This document shows, one piece after another, positions 31,938 to 40,590 of a DNA stretch of 64,000 nucleotides. Under the pieces are notes generated by a model, which was given only the letters and a program-made list of their open reading frames with translations, was not told the DNA's origin and made no database searches. This DNA comes from Geodermatophilus sp. DSM 44513. GTDB lineage: Bacteria; Actinomycetota; Actinomycetes; Mycobacteriales; Geodermatophilaceae. Each line of letters starts with the position of its first letter. Positions within the stretch are counted from its first letter, which is position 1. Position numbers and translations under genes: made by a program. Location: contig NZ_CP135963.1 of the NCBI RefSeq assembly GCF_032460525.1, positions 744,001-808,000 of the forward strand, in the 5' to 3' direction.

Positions 31938-33896
31938 TCAGGCCATCGCAGGCCGCGGCCGACTCGACGACGTGGCGTCGGACAACGCGTCGGCCAGGTC
32001 GTCGGCGGTCACGTACCCCTCGACGACGGCCAGGTCGCCCAGACGCATCCAGGCCTCCTCCCGGGTCGCCTGGAGGTCCAGCAGCTGCTGGAGCTGGCGC
32101 GGACTCAGCGCGCCCCGAGCCACCAGGACGTCCCCGACGCGGCGGTTGCCCAGGACCGAACGCGCCCGGGCCAGCTGCACCGGTAGCACCTCGGCGACCC
32201 GGCTGGACCACACGTGCACCAGGGGTGCCGCGCAGACCAGAGCGGTGAGGCCGGCCCAGAGGTACAGCGTCGGGTAGTCGTGGCCCAGGCCCAGCCCGCC
32301 GAGGACACAGGCGACGGCGACGCCGAGCCACAGCAGGTGGGGACGGAAGGTCCGCCACGTGTCGCCGGTCGCGGCGCTGCCCTTGGCGGTCACCACGTAC
32401 ACCAGCGGGCGGCCGGCCAGCTGAGCGGCGGCCGCGGCGACGTACACCGGAGCCGTGACCAGGTCCAGCACCAGGCCCCGGATCCCCCAGGAACGGCGCT
32501 CGTGCTCCACCAGGTTGAAGCGGCGCATGCAGAAGGCGAACACCAGGCCCAGGCCCAGGTTGGCGCCGAAGAGCAGCCCCCACTGGGTCAGCGGCAGGTG
32601 GGTGACCGTGACGCCGCCCAGCAGGTAGGTGGCCGACAGGACGACGCCGCCGACCCAGGCCATCGCCGTGGTCGGGTAGTGGGTCTGCAGGGCGAAGAAG
32701 GACAGCCGCTGCCACACGCCCATCGCCGGGAAGAGCCCGGGGGAGTGCCGGCGGGCGATCTCCCAGATGCCGTACGCCCAGCGCTTCTGCTGGCTGAAGA
32801 AGTCCGAGTAGGTCGCCGGTCCCTCGCCGACGGCCAGGACGTCGGGCGTGTAGACCCCCTTCCACCGCCGTCCGGTCACCTCGTTGACCGATGCGTAGAC
32901 CACCATGGCGGTCAGGTGGTCCTCGATGATGCAGTCCTGGTAGCCGCCGATCTGGGCGAAGGCGGCCGGTCGGTACAGGTGGTTGGTGCCGATCAGCAGC
33001 GGGGCCTCGTGGCCGTTGCCGCCCCGCTGGATGATCCCGTGGAACAGGTAGGCCAGTTCCGCCGCGCCGCGGGCGACGAAGGACTCCTCCAGGTTGCCGT
33101 AGACCTGGGGCGCCACGACGAACGCGACGTCCGGGTCGCTGAAGTAGCCCAGCGTCCGTTCGAGGAAGTTGGGGAACGGCACGTGGTCGGGGTCCATCTG
33201 GGCGACGACGTCGTAGTGGCGCTCGTGACCGGCTCGCCAGCTGTTGTGGTTGCCGTGCTTGGTCCGCGCCCGGAAGGGACCATGGGGCTGGTTCCACTCG
33301 GGGTGCCCCTTGCGGCTGAAGTGCGCCACGCCGATCTCCGCGCAGCGCCGCCGCACCTCCGGGTCGTCGCCCTCGTCCAGCAACCACACGTCCAGCACGC
33401 CGTCGTGCCGGATGCGCTTCATCGCCCGCAGGGTGGCCATGACCAGCTCGACCGGCTCCTTGCCCGGCACGATGGTCGTCAGGACGGCGACCCGCAGGCC
33501 GGGCTGGGCCCGCATGGCGACCGGGTCCCGGGCCTGCCCCGCGTGGTAGGTGACGGTCCAGGTGCGCAGGCCGGCGATGAGTTGCAGCAGCACCATCACG
33601 ACGAGTCCGCCGACGGCGAGCGCGTTGACCGCCGGCTCGGGCGTCATCCGCGGGAGGTTGGCCGGCAGCAGCAGGAAGACGGCCAGCGCCAGCGCGGCCG
33701 CGACGTGCGACCAGCCCAGCGCCAGCACGCTCCACCGCTGCCCACGACTCAGCGCGTCGCGGTACCGAACCCGCTCCGTGGGGTCCGCCATGACCCCGGT
33801 CACCTCGGTGGCCGCGCGTCCGTACAGCCGCGTGCTCTGCCGCCGCTCGGGCAGCCCACCGTGCCGCGCGGTCGGAGTGGATCGGTCGTTGGCCAT
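31938..33896 (-). CDS. Processive family 2 glycosyltransferase with C-terminal MshEN-like (c-di-GMP-binding) domain
   Basis: 652 residues from ATG 33896. Two N-terminal helices (about 57-77, 89-110) precede a cellulose-synthase-like GT2 domain: DEGDD (174-178), MDPDHVP (235-237 DPD), EDH (325-327) and QQKRW (369-373). Several helices follow. The final 68 residues hold two tandem motifs, RVGDVLVARGALSPRQLQQL and RLGDLAVVEGYVTADDLADA, as in MshEN/GspE-N domains that bind c-di-GMP; no PilZ domain is seen. It probably makes and exports a polysaccharide under c-di-GMP control. A GH26 glycosidase is divergent. Confidence 0.85.
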   Translation of the reverse strand: MANDRSTPTARHGGLPERRQSTRLYGRAATEVTGVMADPTERVRYRDALSRGQRWSVLALGWSHVAAALALAVFLLLPANLPRMTPEPAVNALAVGGLVVMVLLQLIAGLRTWTVTYHAGQARDPVAMRAQPGLRVAVLTTIVPGKEPVELVMATLRAMKRIRHDGVLDVWLLDEGDDPEVRRRCAEIGVAHFSRKGHPEWNQPHGPFRARTKHGNHNSWRAGHERHYDVVAQMDPDHVPFPNFLERTLGYFSDPDVAFVVAPQVYGNLEESFVARGAAELAYLFHGIIQRGGNGHEAPLLIGTNHLYRPAAFAQIGGYQDCIIEDHLTAMVVYASVNEVTGRRWKGVYTPDVLAVGEGPATYSDFFSQQKRWAYGIWEIARRHSPGLFPAMGVWQRLSFFALQTHYPTTAMAWVGGVVLSATYLLGGVTVTHLPLTQWGLLFGANLGLGLVFAFCMRRFNLVEHERRSWGIRGLVLDLVTAPVYVAAAAAQLAGRPLVYVVTAKGSAATGDTWRTFRPHLLWLGVAVACVLGGLGLGHDYPTLYLWAGLTALVCAAPLVHVWSSRVAEVLPVQLARARSVLGNRRVGDVLVARGALSPRQLQQLLDLQATREEAWMRLGDLAVVEGYVTADDLADALSDATSSSRPRPAMA

Positions 33897-34027
33897 CACG
33901 CCTGGGAGGTCGGGCCGCCACCGGCGGTGGTGGAGCCGAGGGGCCCGGGTCTCACCACTTGGGGTCGGGGCTGCCGGCCGGTCGACGGTGGGCTTGAGTC
34001 GAGCGGCGGACGTGCCGATGGGCCAGC

Positions 34028-35101
34028 GTGCACACCCCCACGGACGCGCCGTCCCGGCCACGGCCGCGCTCGGGGCGGCGCCTCCCGGTCGTGGCGGTGC
34101 TGCTCGTCGCCGGTCTGGTCACCTACGTCGTGCTCGCGGCCGACTCCACCGGACCACCGGCGCCCGCGGCTGCGCCGTCCCCGGCGGTCGACGCCCTCCC
34201 GCCGTCCGCCGCCCCCGTCCCTCCGGCGGTGCCGGCCGGCGACCCGGTGATGGGCATCTCGGCCCCGACGCTGGCCGACCTCGACCGCTTCACCCGGGCC
34301 ACCGGCACCCGCCCGGAGGTCTTCGACACCTTCGAGGCGTGGTCACGGGACCGCCCCCTGGACCGGGAGCTGGCCGACGGGGTGGCCCTGCGGGGGGCGC
34401 GGCTGTCGGTGACCTGGGAGCCGTGGGCCAGCGACGGCCCGCGGGACCGGCAACCGGACTACACGCTCGCCTCGATCGCCGACGGCCGGCACGACGCCTA
34501 CATCGACCTGTTCGCCGCGTCCGTCCGGGACCACGGGCACCCCGTGACCATCCGCCTGATGCACGAGATGAACGGCGACTGGTACCCCTGGGGCGCGACG
34601 GCGAACGGCAACCGCCCGGAGGACTTCGTCGCTGCCTGGCGCCACGTGCACGACCGGTTCACGGCGCTGGGCGCCACCGAGGTCGCGTGGCTGTGGGCCC
34701 CGAACGCGGTCTATCCCGGCAGCGCGCCGCTGGCGCCGCTCTACCCGGGCGACGAGTACGTGGACCTGGTCGGCGTCAGCAACTACAACTGGGGTGAGCG
34801 GTCCCACGACGGGTTCGCCACGCGGTGGCGCAGCTTCGGGTCGCTGTTCGACGAGAGCATCGCCGAGCTGGCCGCCCTCACCGACCGTCCCATCTGGATC
34901 ACCGAGATCGGCAGCTCCGACCTCGGCGGCAGCAAGGGCGAGTGGCTGGCGCAGACGGCGGCGGAGGTCGTCCGCCGGCAGGAGATCGCCGGCCTGGTGT
35001 GGTTCGACCACCTGGACACCCGGCACGGTGTGGACTGGCGCATCGAGCACGACGAGCGGGCCACCGCGGCGTGGCGGGCCGCCTTCACCGCCCGTCGGTA
35101 G
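34028..35101 (+). CDS. Membrane-anchored GH26 glycoside hydrolase (mannanase/endoglucanase-like)
   Basis: 357 residues from GTG 34028. A signal-anchor helix (19-37) is followed by a Pro/Ala linker to residue ~70, then the GH26 barrel. The acid/base is Glu180 in LMHEMNGDWYPWG, and the nucleophile is Glu293 in IWITEIGSS. GH26 enzymes cut beta-mannan or beta-1,3/1,4-glucans. It is divergent from the GT2-MshEN synthase, with 131 bases between starts, so it likely trims or releases that polymer, as periplasmic glucanases do in cellulose and mixed-linkage glucan systems. The link is inferred from position. Confidence 0.88.
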   Translation: MHTPTDAPSRPRPRSGRRLPVVAVLLVAGLVTYVVLAADSTGPPAPAAAPSPAVDALPPSAAPVPPAVPAGDPVMGISAPTLADLDRFTRATGTRPEVFDTFEAWSRDRPLDRELADGVALRGARLSVTWEPWASDGPRDRQPDYTLASIADGRHDAYIDLFAASVRDHGHPVTIRLMHEMNGDWYPWGATANGNRPEDFVAAWRHVHDRFTALGATEVAWLWAPNAVYPGSAPLAPLYPGDEYVDLVGVSNYNWGERSHDGFATRWRSFGSLFDESIAELAALTDRPIWITEIGSSDLGGSKGEWLAQTAAEVVRRQEIAGLVWFDHLDTRHGVDWRIEHDERATAAWRAAFTARR

Positions 35102-35110
35102 CGGGCCGGT

Positions 35111-35893
35111 TCAGCGCGCCGCGCGGAAGTCCGGCGGCCGCTTCTCGACGAACGCCCGCACGCCCTCCCGCCCCTCGGCGTCCGCGGCGGACTCCGCGAT
35201 CAGCCCCGCCTCGTGGTCCAGCTGCTCCTCCGGCGTGCGGACGGCGGCGCCGCGGACCAGGGCGCGGGTGCGCACCAGCGCCCGCACCGGCCCGGCGGCC
35301 AGCGTGTGCGCCAGCGCGACCGCGGCCTCGCGCAGCTCGTCGTCGGCGACCACCCGGGCGACCAGGCCGCACGCCTGCGCCGCCGCGGTGTCCAGCGTGC
35401 CGTCGGTCAGCACCAGGTCCAGCGCGCGGGCCGGGCCGAGGGCGTGCGCCAGGGTCCAGGAGGTGCCGCCGTCCGGGGAGAAGCCGATCGCCGCGTAGGC
35501 GGGCCGGATCCTCGTGGAGCGGGCGCAGACGACGACGTCCACCGCCCCGAGCAGGCCGACGCCGGCACCGGCCACGGCGCCGTGCACGCCGGCGACGACC
35601 GGCACCGGGGCGGCCAGCAGCGCGCGCACCACCTCGTGCCAGTCGGCGGCCAGCCGGCCCACCTCGGCGCCGGGGTCCTCCGCCGCCGCGAAGCCGCGCA
35701 CGTCGCCGCCGACGCAGAACCGCGGGCCGTCGGCGAGCAGCAGCACCGCCCGGGCGGCCGGGGGCCGGAGCCGGAGTGCCTCGGCCAGCGCCGTGGCCAT
35801 CGCGGGGTCGACGGCGTTGCCGGTGTCCGGCGAGGCCAGGGTCACCCGCCACACGTCGCCGTCGAGGTCGCTGTGCACCGGCCGGTCGCTCAT
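35111..35893 (-). CDS. Enoyl-CoA hydratase/isomerase family protein
   Basis: 260 residues from ATG 35893. Crotonase motifs: RFCVGGDVRGFA, HGAVAGAGVGLLGAVDVVVCA for the oxyanion hole, and IGFSPDGGTSWTLAHALG, where the position of the second catalytic glutamate holds a residue typical of the hydratase/isomerase branch that lacks it. The exact reaction is uncertain. It is convergent with the GH26 gene, nine bases from its stop, and just downstream of the mannosyltransferase gene. Confidence 0.85.
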   Translation of the reverse strand: MSDRPVHSDLDGDVWRVTLASPDTGNAVDPAMATALAEALRLRPPAARAVLLLADGPRFCVGGDVRGFAAAEDPGAEVGRLAADWHEVVRALLAAPVPVVAGVHGAVAGAGVGLLGAVDVVVCARSTRIRPAYAAIGFSPDGGTSWTLAHALGPARALDLVLTDGTLDTAAAQACGLVARVVADDELREAAVALAHTLAAGPVRALVRTRALVRGAAVRTPEEQLDHEAGLIAESAADAEGREGVRAFVEKRPPDFRAAR

Positions 35894-35921
35894 CGTCGTC
35901 CTCCGCGTGGTCGGGGTCGGG

Positions 35922-37433
35922 TCAGAACCAGGACGGGAACCACATCCGGTCCAGCCACTCCGCACGCGACAGCGGCTGCCCGGTGAGGACGGGGAGGAAG
36001 AACACGAACGTCGCCGCGACCACCCCGACGTAGAGGGCGACCACGCCCAGGCCCACCTGCCGGCGCGACCGGGAGGCGCCCGGGGGGCCCAGCACGTCCT
36101 GGAGCACCAGGACGACGGCGAGCACGAAGAACGGCAGCACCGGAGCGGTGTAGAAGGCGAACATCGTGCGCTCGGGGTTGAGCAGCCAGGTGCCCCAGCC
36201 GGCGACCACCGCGACGGCGACGGTCAGCGCGGCCGGGTCCCGGCGGGCGGCCACCCGCCAGGCCAGCCACACCAGCGCCGGCGCGAAGGCTGACCAGAGG
36301 GTCGGCGTCCCCACCATGAGGGTGTAGCGGACCACCTGCTCCCCGGCGGCGTCGGTGAGCCCCTGCGGGTTCCACAGCAGGATCGGCCGGCCGTTGACCA
36401 GCCAGCTCCACGGCCCGGACTCCCACGGGTGCGGCGTGGACAGCCCGGTGTGGAACTCCAGCCACTCGGCGTGCTGGTGCCACAGCGAGCGCAGCGCGTC
36501 GGGCACCCAGGGGAACGCCGTCTCCGGGTTCTGCTGCGCCCACGCCTTGCCCTGCGAGGTCTCGCCGAGGAACCAGCCGGTGAAGCTGGCCAGGTAGGTC
36601 AGCACCGGGACGGCGGCCAGCGCCCAGACCGCCCCCGGCAGGCCGCGGCGGGCCGTGACCAGCGTCGGGCGGGGTGCGCCGGCGTCCCGCCAGGCGGCGC
36701 GGTCCCAGAACAGGCTCAGCAGCGCGAAGGCGGCGAGGAACCACACCCCGCTCCACTTCACCGCGCACGCGCAGCCGAAGAGCAACCCGGCCGCCAGCCG
36801 CCACCCCCGCGGGCCGAGCGGCCCGGTCACCCCGTCCCGGATCCGCGCGCGCACCCGGTCCCGGTCGACCACCAGGCAGGCCACCGCGGACAGCACGAAG
36901 ACCTGCAGGAAGACGTCGAGCAGCCCGATGCGCGACAGGGTGAAGGCCAGGCCGTCCAGCGCCAGCAGCAGCCCGGCGACCAGGCCGAGCAGCGTGGAGC
37001 CGGTCAGCCGCCGGGCCAGCCGGGTGAGGACGACGACGGCGATCGTCCCGGCGACCGCACTCGGCAGGCGCCAGCCGAAGGAGTCGTAGCCGAACAGCCC
37101 GATGCCGGCGGCGATCAGCCACTTGCCCAGCGGCGGGTGGACGATGAACGTGTAGCCGCGGTTGTACTCGTGGCCCCACTCGAGCAGCTCGCGCGCCTCG
37201 GGCGGGTAGTACGCCTCGTCGAAGAGCAGCTCCGGCGGGTAGCCGAGGTCCCACACCCGCACGGCGAAGGCGCCCAGGCCCAGCAGGGCGGTGAGCAGCC
37301 AGGCGGTGCGCTCGTCGGCGGGCAGTGGCGGGGTGGTGTCGCGACGCGGCCGGGGGAACGGGAGGCGGCGGGTGCGGGCGGGGCCGGGCCTCCCGGGCTC
37401 CCGCTCCGTGCGCTCGGGAGCCAGCACCGCCAT
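35922..37433 (-). CDS. pmt: Dolichyl-phosphate-mannose-protein mannosyltransferase (GT39)
   Basis: 503 residues from ATG 37433, with about ten membrane helices. The catalytic acidic motif is FDEAYYPPEARELLEWG in the first extracytoplasmic loop, then HPPLGKWLIAAGIGLFG, DGLAFTLSRIGLLDVFL and the late WLLNPERTMFAFYTAPVLPF. It transfers mannose from polyprenyl-phosphate-mannose to secreted proteins, as in mycobacteria. It is divergent from rsmI, which starts 52 bases away, a pairing conserved in actinobacteria. Confidence 0.92.
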   Translation of the reverse strand: MAVLAPERTEREPGRPGPARTRRLPFPRPRRDTTPPLPADERTAWLLTALLGLGAFAVRVWDLGYPPELLFDEAYYPPEARELLEWGHEYNRGYTFIVHPPLGKWLIAAGIGLFGYDSFGWRLPSAVAGTIAVVVLTRLARRLTGSTLLGLVAGLLLALDGLAFTLSRIGLLDVFLQVFVLSAVACLVVDRDRVRARIRDGVTGPLGPRGWRLAAGLLFGCACAVKWSGVWFLAAFALLSLFWDRAAWRDAGAPRPTLVTARRGLPGAVWALAAVPVLTYLASFTGWFLGETSQGKAWAQQNPETAFPWVPDALRSLWHQHAEWLEFHTGLSTPHPWESGPWSWLVNGRPILLWNPQGLTDAAGEQVVRYTLMVGTPTLWSAFAPALVWLAWRVAARRDPAALTVAVAVVAGWGTWLLNPERTMFAFYTAPVLPFFVLAVVLVLQDVLGPPGASRSRRQVGLGVVALYVGVVAATFVFFLPVLTGQPLSRAEWLDRMWFPSWF

Positions 37434-37485
37434 GCGGCCAGGGTATGTGCGCGTGGCGGGCCGGCCGCCGTGACAGGCTCCCGGG

Positions 37486-38325
37486 GTGGTCGGACGGCTC
37501 GTGCTGGGTGGGGCGCCGCTGGGACAGCCCGGTGACGTCGGCCCGCGGCTGCGCGCGGCGATGGCGACCGCCGACGTCCTGGCGGTCGAGGACACCCGTC
37601 GGCTGCACCGGCTGGCCGCCGACCTGGAGGTCCGCCCGGCCGGGAAGGTGGTGACCTTCCACGAGTCCGTCGAGCGCGCCCGGCTGCCCGGGCTGCTGGC
37701 CGCCCTCGCCGAGGGGCGCACCGTGCTGCTGCTGACCGACGCCGGGATGCCCTCGGTGTCCGACCCCGGGTACACGCTGGTGCGCGCGGCGATCGACGCC
37801 GGGGTCGAGGTGACCTCCGTGCCCGGCCCGTCGGCGGTGACCACCGCCCTGGCGGTCTCGGGCCTGCCGGTCGACCGGTTCTGCTTCGAGGGCTTCCTGC
37901 CGCGCAAGCCCGGCGAGCGCCGGTCCCGGCTGTCCGGGCTGGCCGGCGAGCGCCGCACGATGGTCTTCTTCGAGTCGCCGCACCGGCTGGCCGACGCGCT
38001 GACCGACGCGGCGGCGGCGATGGGGGAGGACCGGCCGGCCGCGGTGTGCCGGGAGCTGACCAAGACGCACGAGGAGGTGCGGCGCGGGGGCCTCGCGGAG
38101 CTGGCCGCCTGGGCCGCCGACGGGGTGCGCGGGGAGATCACCCTGGTGGTCGGCGGGGCGCCGGTCGAGCCGGTGGCGCTGTCACCGGCCGAGCTGGCCG
38201 CGCTCGTGGCCGGCGAGGAGGCCGCGGGTGCCACCCGCAAGGACGCCATCCGCGCCGTCGTCGTCCGCACCGGGCTGCCCCGCCGGACCGTCTACGACGC
38301 CGTCGTCGCCGCGAAGGGCGACTGA
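37486..38325 (+). CDS. rsmI: 16S rRNA (cytidine(1402)-2'-O)-methyltransferase
   Basis: 279 residues. It shows the tetrapyrrole methylase-like fold of RsmI: GRLVLGGAPLGQPGDVGPR, VEDTRRLHRLAADL, VLLLTDAGMPSVSDPGY, VPGPSAVTTALAVSGLP and FFESPHRL, and ends in an ATRKDAIRAVVVRTGLPRRTVYDA helix pair. It 2'-O-methylates C1402 in the ribosomal decoding centre. The start is GTG 37486. Confidence 0.94.
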   Translation: MVGRLVLGGAPLGQPGDVGPRLRAAMATADVLAVEDTRRLHRLAADLEVRPAGKVVTFHESVERARLPGLLAALAEGRTVLLLTDAGMPSVSDPGYTLVRAAIDAGVEVTSVPGPSAVTTALAVSGLPVDRFCFEGFLPRKPGERRSRLSGLAGERRTMVFFESPHRLADALTDAAAAMGEDRPAAVCRELTKTHEEVRRGGLAELAAWAADGVRGEITLVVGGAPVEPVALSPAELAALVAGEEAAGATRKDAIRAVVVRTGLPRRTVYDAVVAAKGD

Positions 38326-38335
38326 CCCGGCCCCG

Positions 38336-38386
38336 GTGTGCACGTCCGGTGGTCTCGCGACAGCCGGAGGGCACCATCGGTGCACA
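38336..38386. repeat. 51-base palindrome, upstream partner
   Basis: Imperfect inverted repeat bounded by GTGTGCAC and GGTGCACA. Its reverse complement matches the palindrome at 39318-39368 over about 34 of 51 positions with no gaps. The two bracket the DUF559-like gene. It starts 10 bases after the rsmI stop and could act as its terminator. Confidence 0.55.
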
Positions 38387-38445
38387 GCGGTGGCCCTGTG
38401 GACGACGATCCGCGGCCCCGCCGTCCCGTGCGGCACGGTTCGCCG

Positions 38446-39327
38446 GTGCCCGTGCCGCCCTCCGTGCCCGACGTGCTCCGGGGCCGCGTCTTCCGTGGCT
38501 CCGTGGTCGTCAGCCGCGGCCTGTTGACCCGCAACCAGCTGCGCGGCCCGACGTGGCGGAGGCTGTGGCCGGATCTGTACGTGCACCGCGACGTCCCGGT
38601 CACGCACGCTCTCCGCGCCCGTACGGCCGGCCCGCTCCTCGTTCCGGGGGCCGTGGTGACCGGCTGCAGCGCTGCGGTGCTGTGGGGTCTGGAACTGGCC
38701 GGCCGGGATGACGACGTCGAGCTCACCGTGCCGCCGGGGCACCACCCGGTGCGTGTCCCCGGGTTGCGCGTGCGCCGGAGTCGGCTGCCCGACGGGTGGG
38801 TGGCCCGCCGGCACCGGGTGGCCGTGACGACGCCCGAGGCGACAGCGGTCCGGGTCGCCGCTGCTCTGCCAGGGGACGACGCGGTCGTGGCGGTCGACCG
38901 GATCGTCACGTCCGGCCTCACCGACCTGGCGTCGGTGCGCGCGCTGGCGACGACCGGGTGCGGACCCGGCGCGGCACGGGCGCGTCAGGCCTGCCGGCTG
39001 GCCGACGGGCTCGCCGGGTCGCCGCAGGAGACGCGGCTGCGGCTGCTGATGGGGCGGGGTGGCCTCCCGGTGCCGGTGGCCCAGCACGTCGTCCGGGATC
39101 CGCGTGGCTTCGTGGCGCGGGTGGACTTCGCCTGGCCCGGGCTCCGGGTCGCGGTCGAGTACGACGGGGCGTGGCACGCCGAGCCCGGGCAGTTCGCTCG
39201 CGACCGTCAGCGGCTCAACCGCCTGCAGGCGGCGGGGTGGCGAGTGGTGTTCGTGACGGCCGCGGACCTGCACCGGGCCGACGAGTTGGTGAGGCGCATC
39301 GCCGCCGCCCTGGCGGGTGTGCGCTGA
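38446..39327 (+). CDS. AbiEi-like N-terminal domain plus DUF559 (Vsr-like nuclease fold) protein
   Basis: 293 residues from GTG 38446. The N-terminus (VFRGSVVVSRGLLTRNQLRG, then WPDLYVHRDVPVT) resembles the winged-helix AbiEi/type IV antitoxin-like domain. The C-terminus is a DUF559/Vsr-like PD-(D/E)XK fold: RVDFAWPGLRVAVEYDGAWH, a catalytic-looking Asp and Glu, then FARDRQRLNRLQAAGWRVVFVTAADL. This architecture is frequent in actinobacteria; its function is not established, and it has been linked with toxin-antitoxin or mobile DNA only by similarity. Related palindromes flank the gene on both sides. Confidence 0.8.
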   Translation: MPVPPSVPDVLRGRVFRGSVVVSRGLLTRNQLRGPTWRRLWPDLYVHRDVPVTHALRARTAGPLLVPGAVVTGCSAAVLWGLELAGRDDDVELTVPPGHHPVRVPGLRVRRSRLPDGWVARRHRVAVTTPEATAVRVAAALPGDDAVVAVDRIVTSGLTDLASVRALATTGCGPGAARARQACRLADGLAGSPQETRLRLLMGRGGLPVPVAQHVVRDPRGFVARVDFAWPGLRVAVEYDGAWHAEPGQFARDRQRLNRLQAAGWRVVFVTAADLHRADELVRRIAAALAGVR

Positions 39328-39368
39328 GTGTCGTCTCCGGTCGGCGGGAGACCACACCCAGCGCACAC
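39317..39368. terminator. Long hairpin between the DUF559 gene and corA
   Basis: The perfect outer stem GTGTGCGCTG (39317-39326) / CAGCGCACAC (39359-39368) continues into GTGTCGTCTCC (39328-39338) / GGAGACCACAC (39347-39357) with one mismatch, giving about 20 base pairs. It overlaps the 3' end of the DUF559 gene and lies between convergent genes, so it probably terminates both. It is related to the palindrome at 38336-38386. Confidence 0.75.
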
Positions 39369-39378
39369 CGGGCGGGCC

Positions 39379-40485
39379 TCAGAGCCAGCCGTTGCGCTTG
39401 AAGCCGCGGTAGAGCAGCGAGCAGACGGTCACGATCACCAGCAGCACCGTGAAGTAGCCGTAGCGCCAGGTCAGCTCGGGCATGAACTCGAAGTTCATCC
39501 CGTAGATCCCGGCGATGGCCGTGGGGACGGCGATGATGCCGGCGTAGGCGCTGATCTTGCGCATGTCCTGGTTGTCGGCCTGGGTGGCTCGCGCCAGCGA
39601 CGCCTGCAGGATGGAGCTCAGCAGCTCGTCGAGGCCGGCGACCTGCTCGCGCACCCGGATGGCGTGGTCCTCGACGTCCCGGAAGTAGGAGCGCATCGCC
39701 TCCGGGACGGGGTCGATCTGCCGCTCGGCCAGCTTCTGCAGCGGCACCTCCAGCGGGGACACCGCCCGCCGCAGCGACAGCAGCTCCCGCTTGAGCTGGT
39801 AGAGCCGGCCGATGTCGTCGGTGCGCTCCGGGCTGAACACCGAGGCCTCCAGCTCCTCGACGTCCTCCTCGACGGCGGCGGCGACGTCGACGAAGTCGTC
39901 GACCACGTGGTCGGCCACCGCGTAGAGCACCGCGGCCGGGCCCAGGCACAGCAGGTCCGTCTGCTCCTCCAGGCCCTGCCGCAGGTCGGCCAGCGCCCCG
40001 TGCTCGCCGTGCCGCACGGTGATCACGTAGTTCGGGCCGACGAAGACCATGACCTCCCCGGTGTCCACGACCTCGCTGGTCGCGGTGAGCCTGTCGTGCC
40101 TCACGTACCGCGCGGTGGTCAGGACCATGAACAGCGCGTCGCCGTAGCGCTCGAGCTTGGGCCGCTGGTGGGCGTAGACGGCGTCCTCGACGGCCAGCGG
40201 GTGCAGCCCGTAGTGCCCCGCGATGGTGCCCAGCTCCTCCTCGGTCGGCGCGTAGAGCCCGAGCCAGACGAAGCCGCCGCGGGACACCGCCGCCTGCAGC
40301 GCCTCGTGCGGCTCGACCGGGGGCTCGCGGCGCCCGTCGACGTAGACGGCGCAGTCCACGATCGGCCCGACGCCCTCGGGCCGGGACGGCGTCGTGCGCG
40401 GGCGGCCCTCGGGCCGGGGGCGGGTCGACGGGAGTTCCGCCGGGAGCCCGCGTGACCCCCTGCGGGGGACCTCCGTGCCGGGCAT
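39379..40485 (-). CDS. corA: Magnesium/cobalt transport protein CorA
   Basis: 368 residues from ATG 40485. A long cytoplasmic domain with helices (DHVVDDFVDVAAAVEEDVEELEASVF) leads to the stalk and two C-terminal helices, with the selectivity signature YGMNF at the end of the first helix and a basic C-terminus (KRNGWL). It imports Mg2+ as a pentamer. The N-terminal ~40 residues are basic and proline-rich. It is divergent from the amino-acid permease. Confidence 0.93.
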   Translation of the reverse strand: MPGTEVPRRGSRGLPAELPSTRPRPEGRPRTTPSRPEGVGPIVDCAVYVDGRREPPVEPHEALQAAVSRGGFVWLGLYAPTEEELGTIAGHYGLHPLAVEDAVYAHQRPKLERYGDALFMVLTTARYVRHDRLTATSEVVDTGEVMVFVGPNYVITVRHGEHGALADLRQGLEEQTDLLCLGPAAVLYAVADHVVDDFVDVAAAVEEDVEELEASVFSPERTDDIGRLYQLKRELLSLRRAVSPLEVPLQKLAERQIDPVPEAMRSYFRDVEDHAIRVREQVAGLDELLSSILQASLARATQADNQDMRKISAYAGIIAVPTAIAGIYGMNFEFMPELTWRYGYFTVLLVIVTVCSLLYRGFKRNGWL

Positions 40486-40590
40486 CTGCACTCCTCTCCC
40501 GAACGACTCGACGCGACAGCGTAGGCGTGCGGTGCGAGCGGTCCCGTGCCACGCTGCCCGGGTCCGGACCCTGCCGACAGCGAGGACGTC

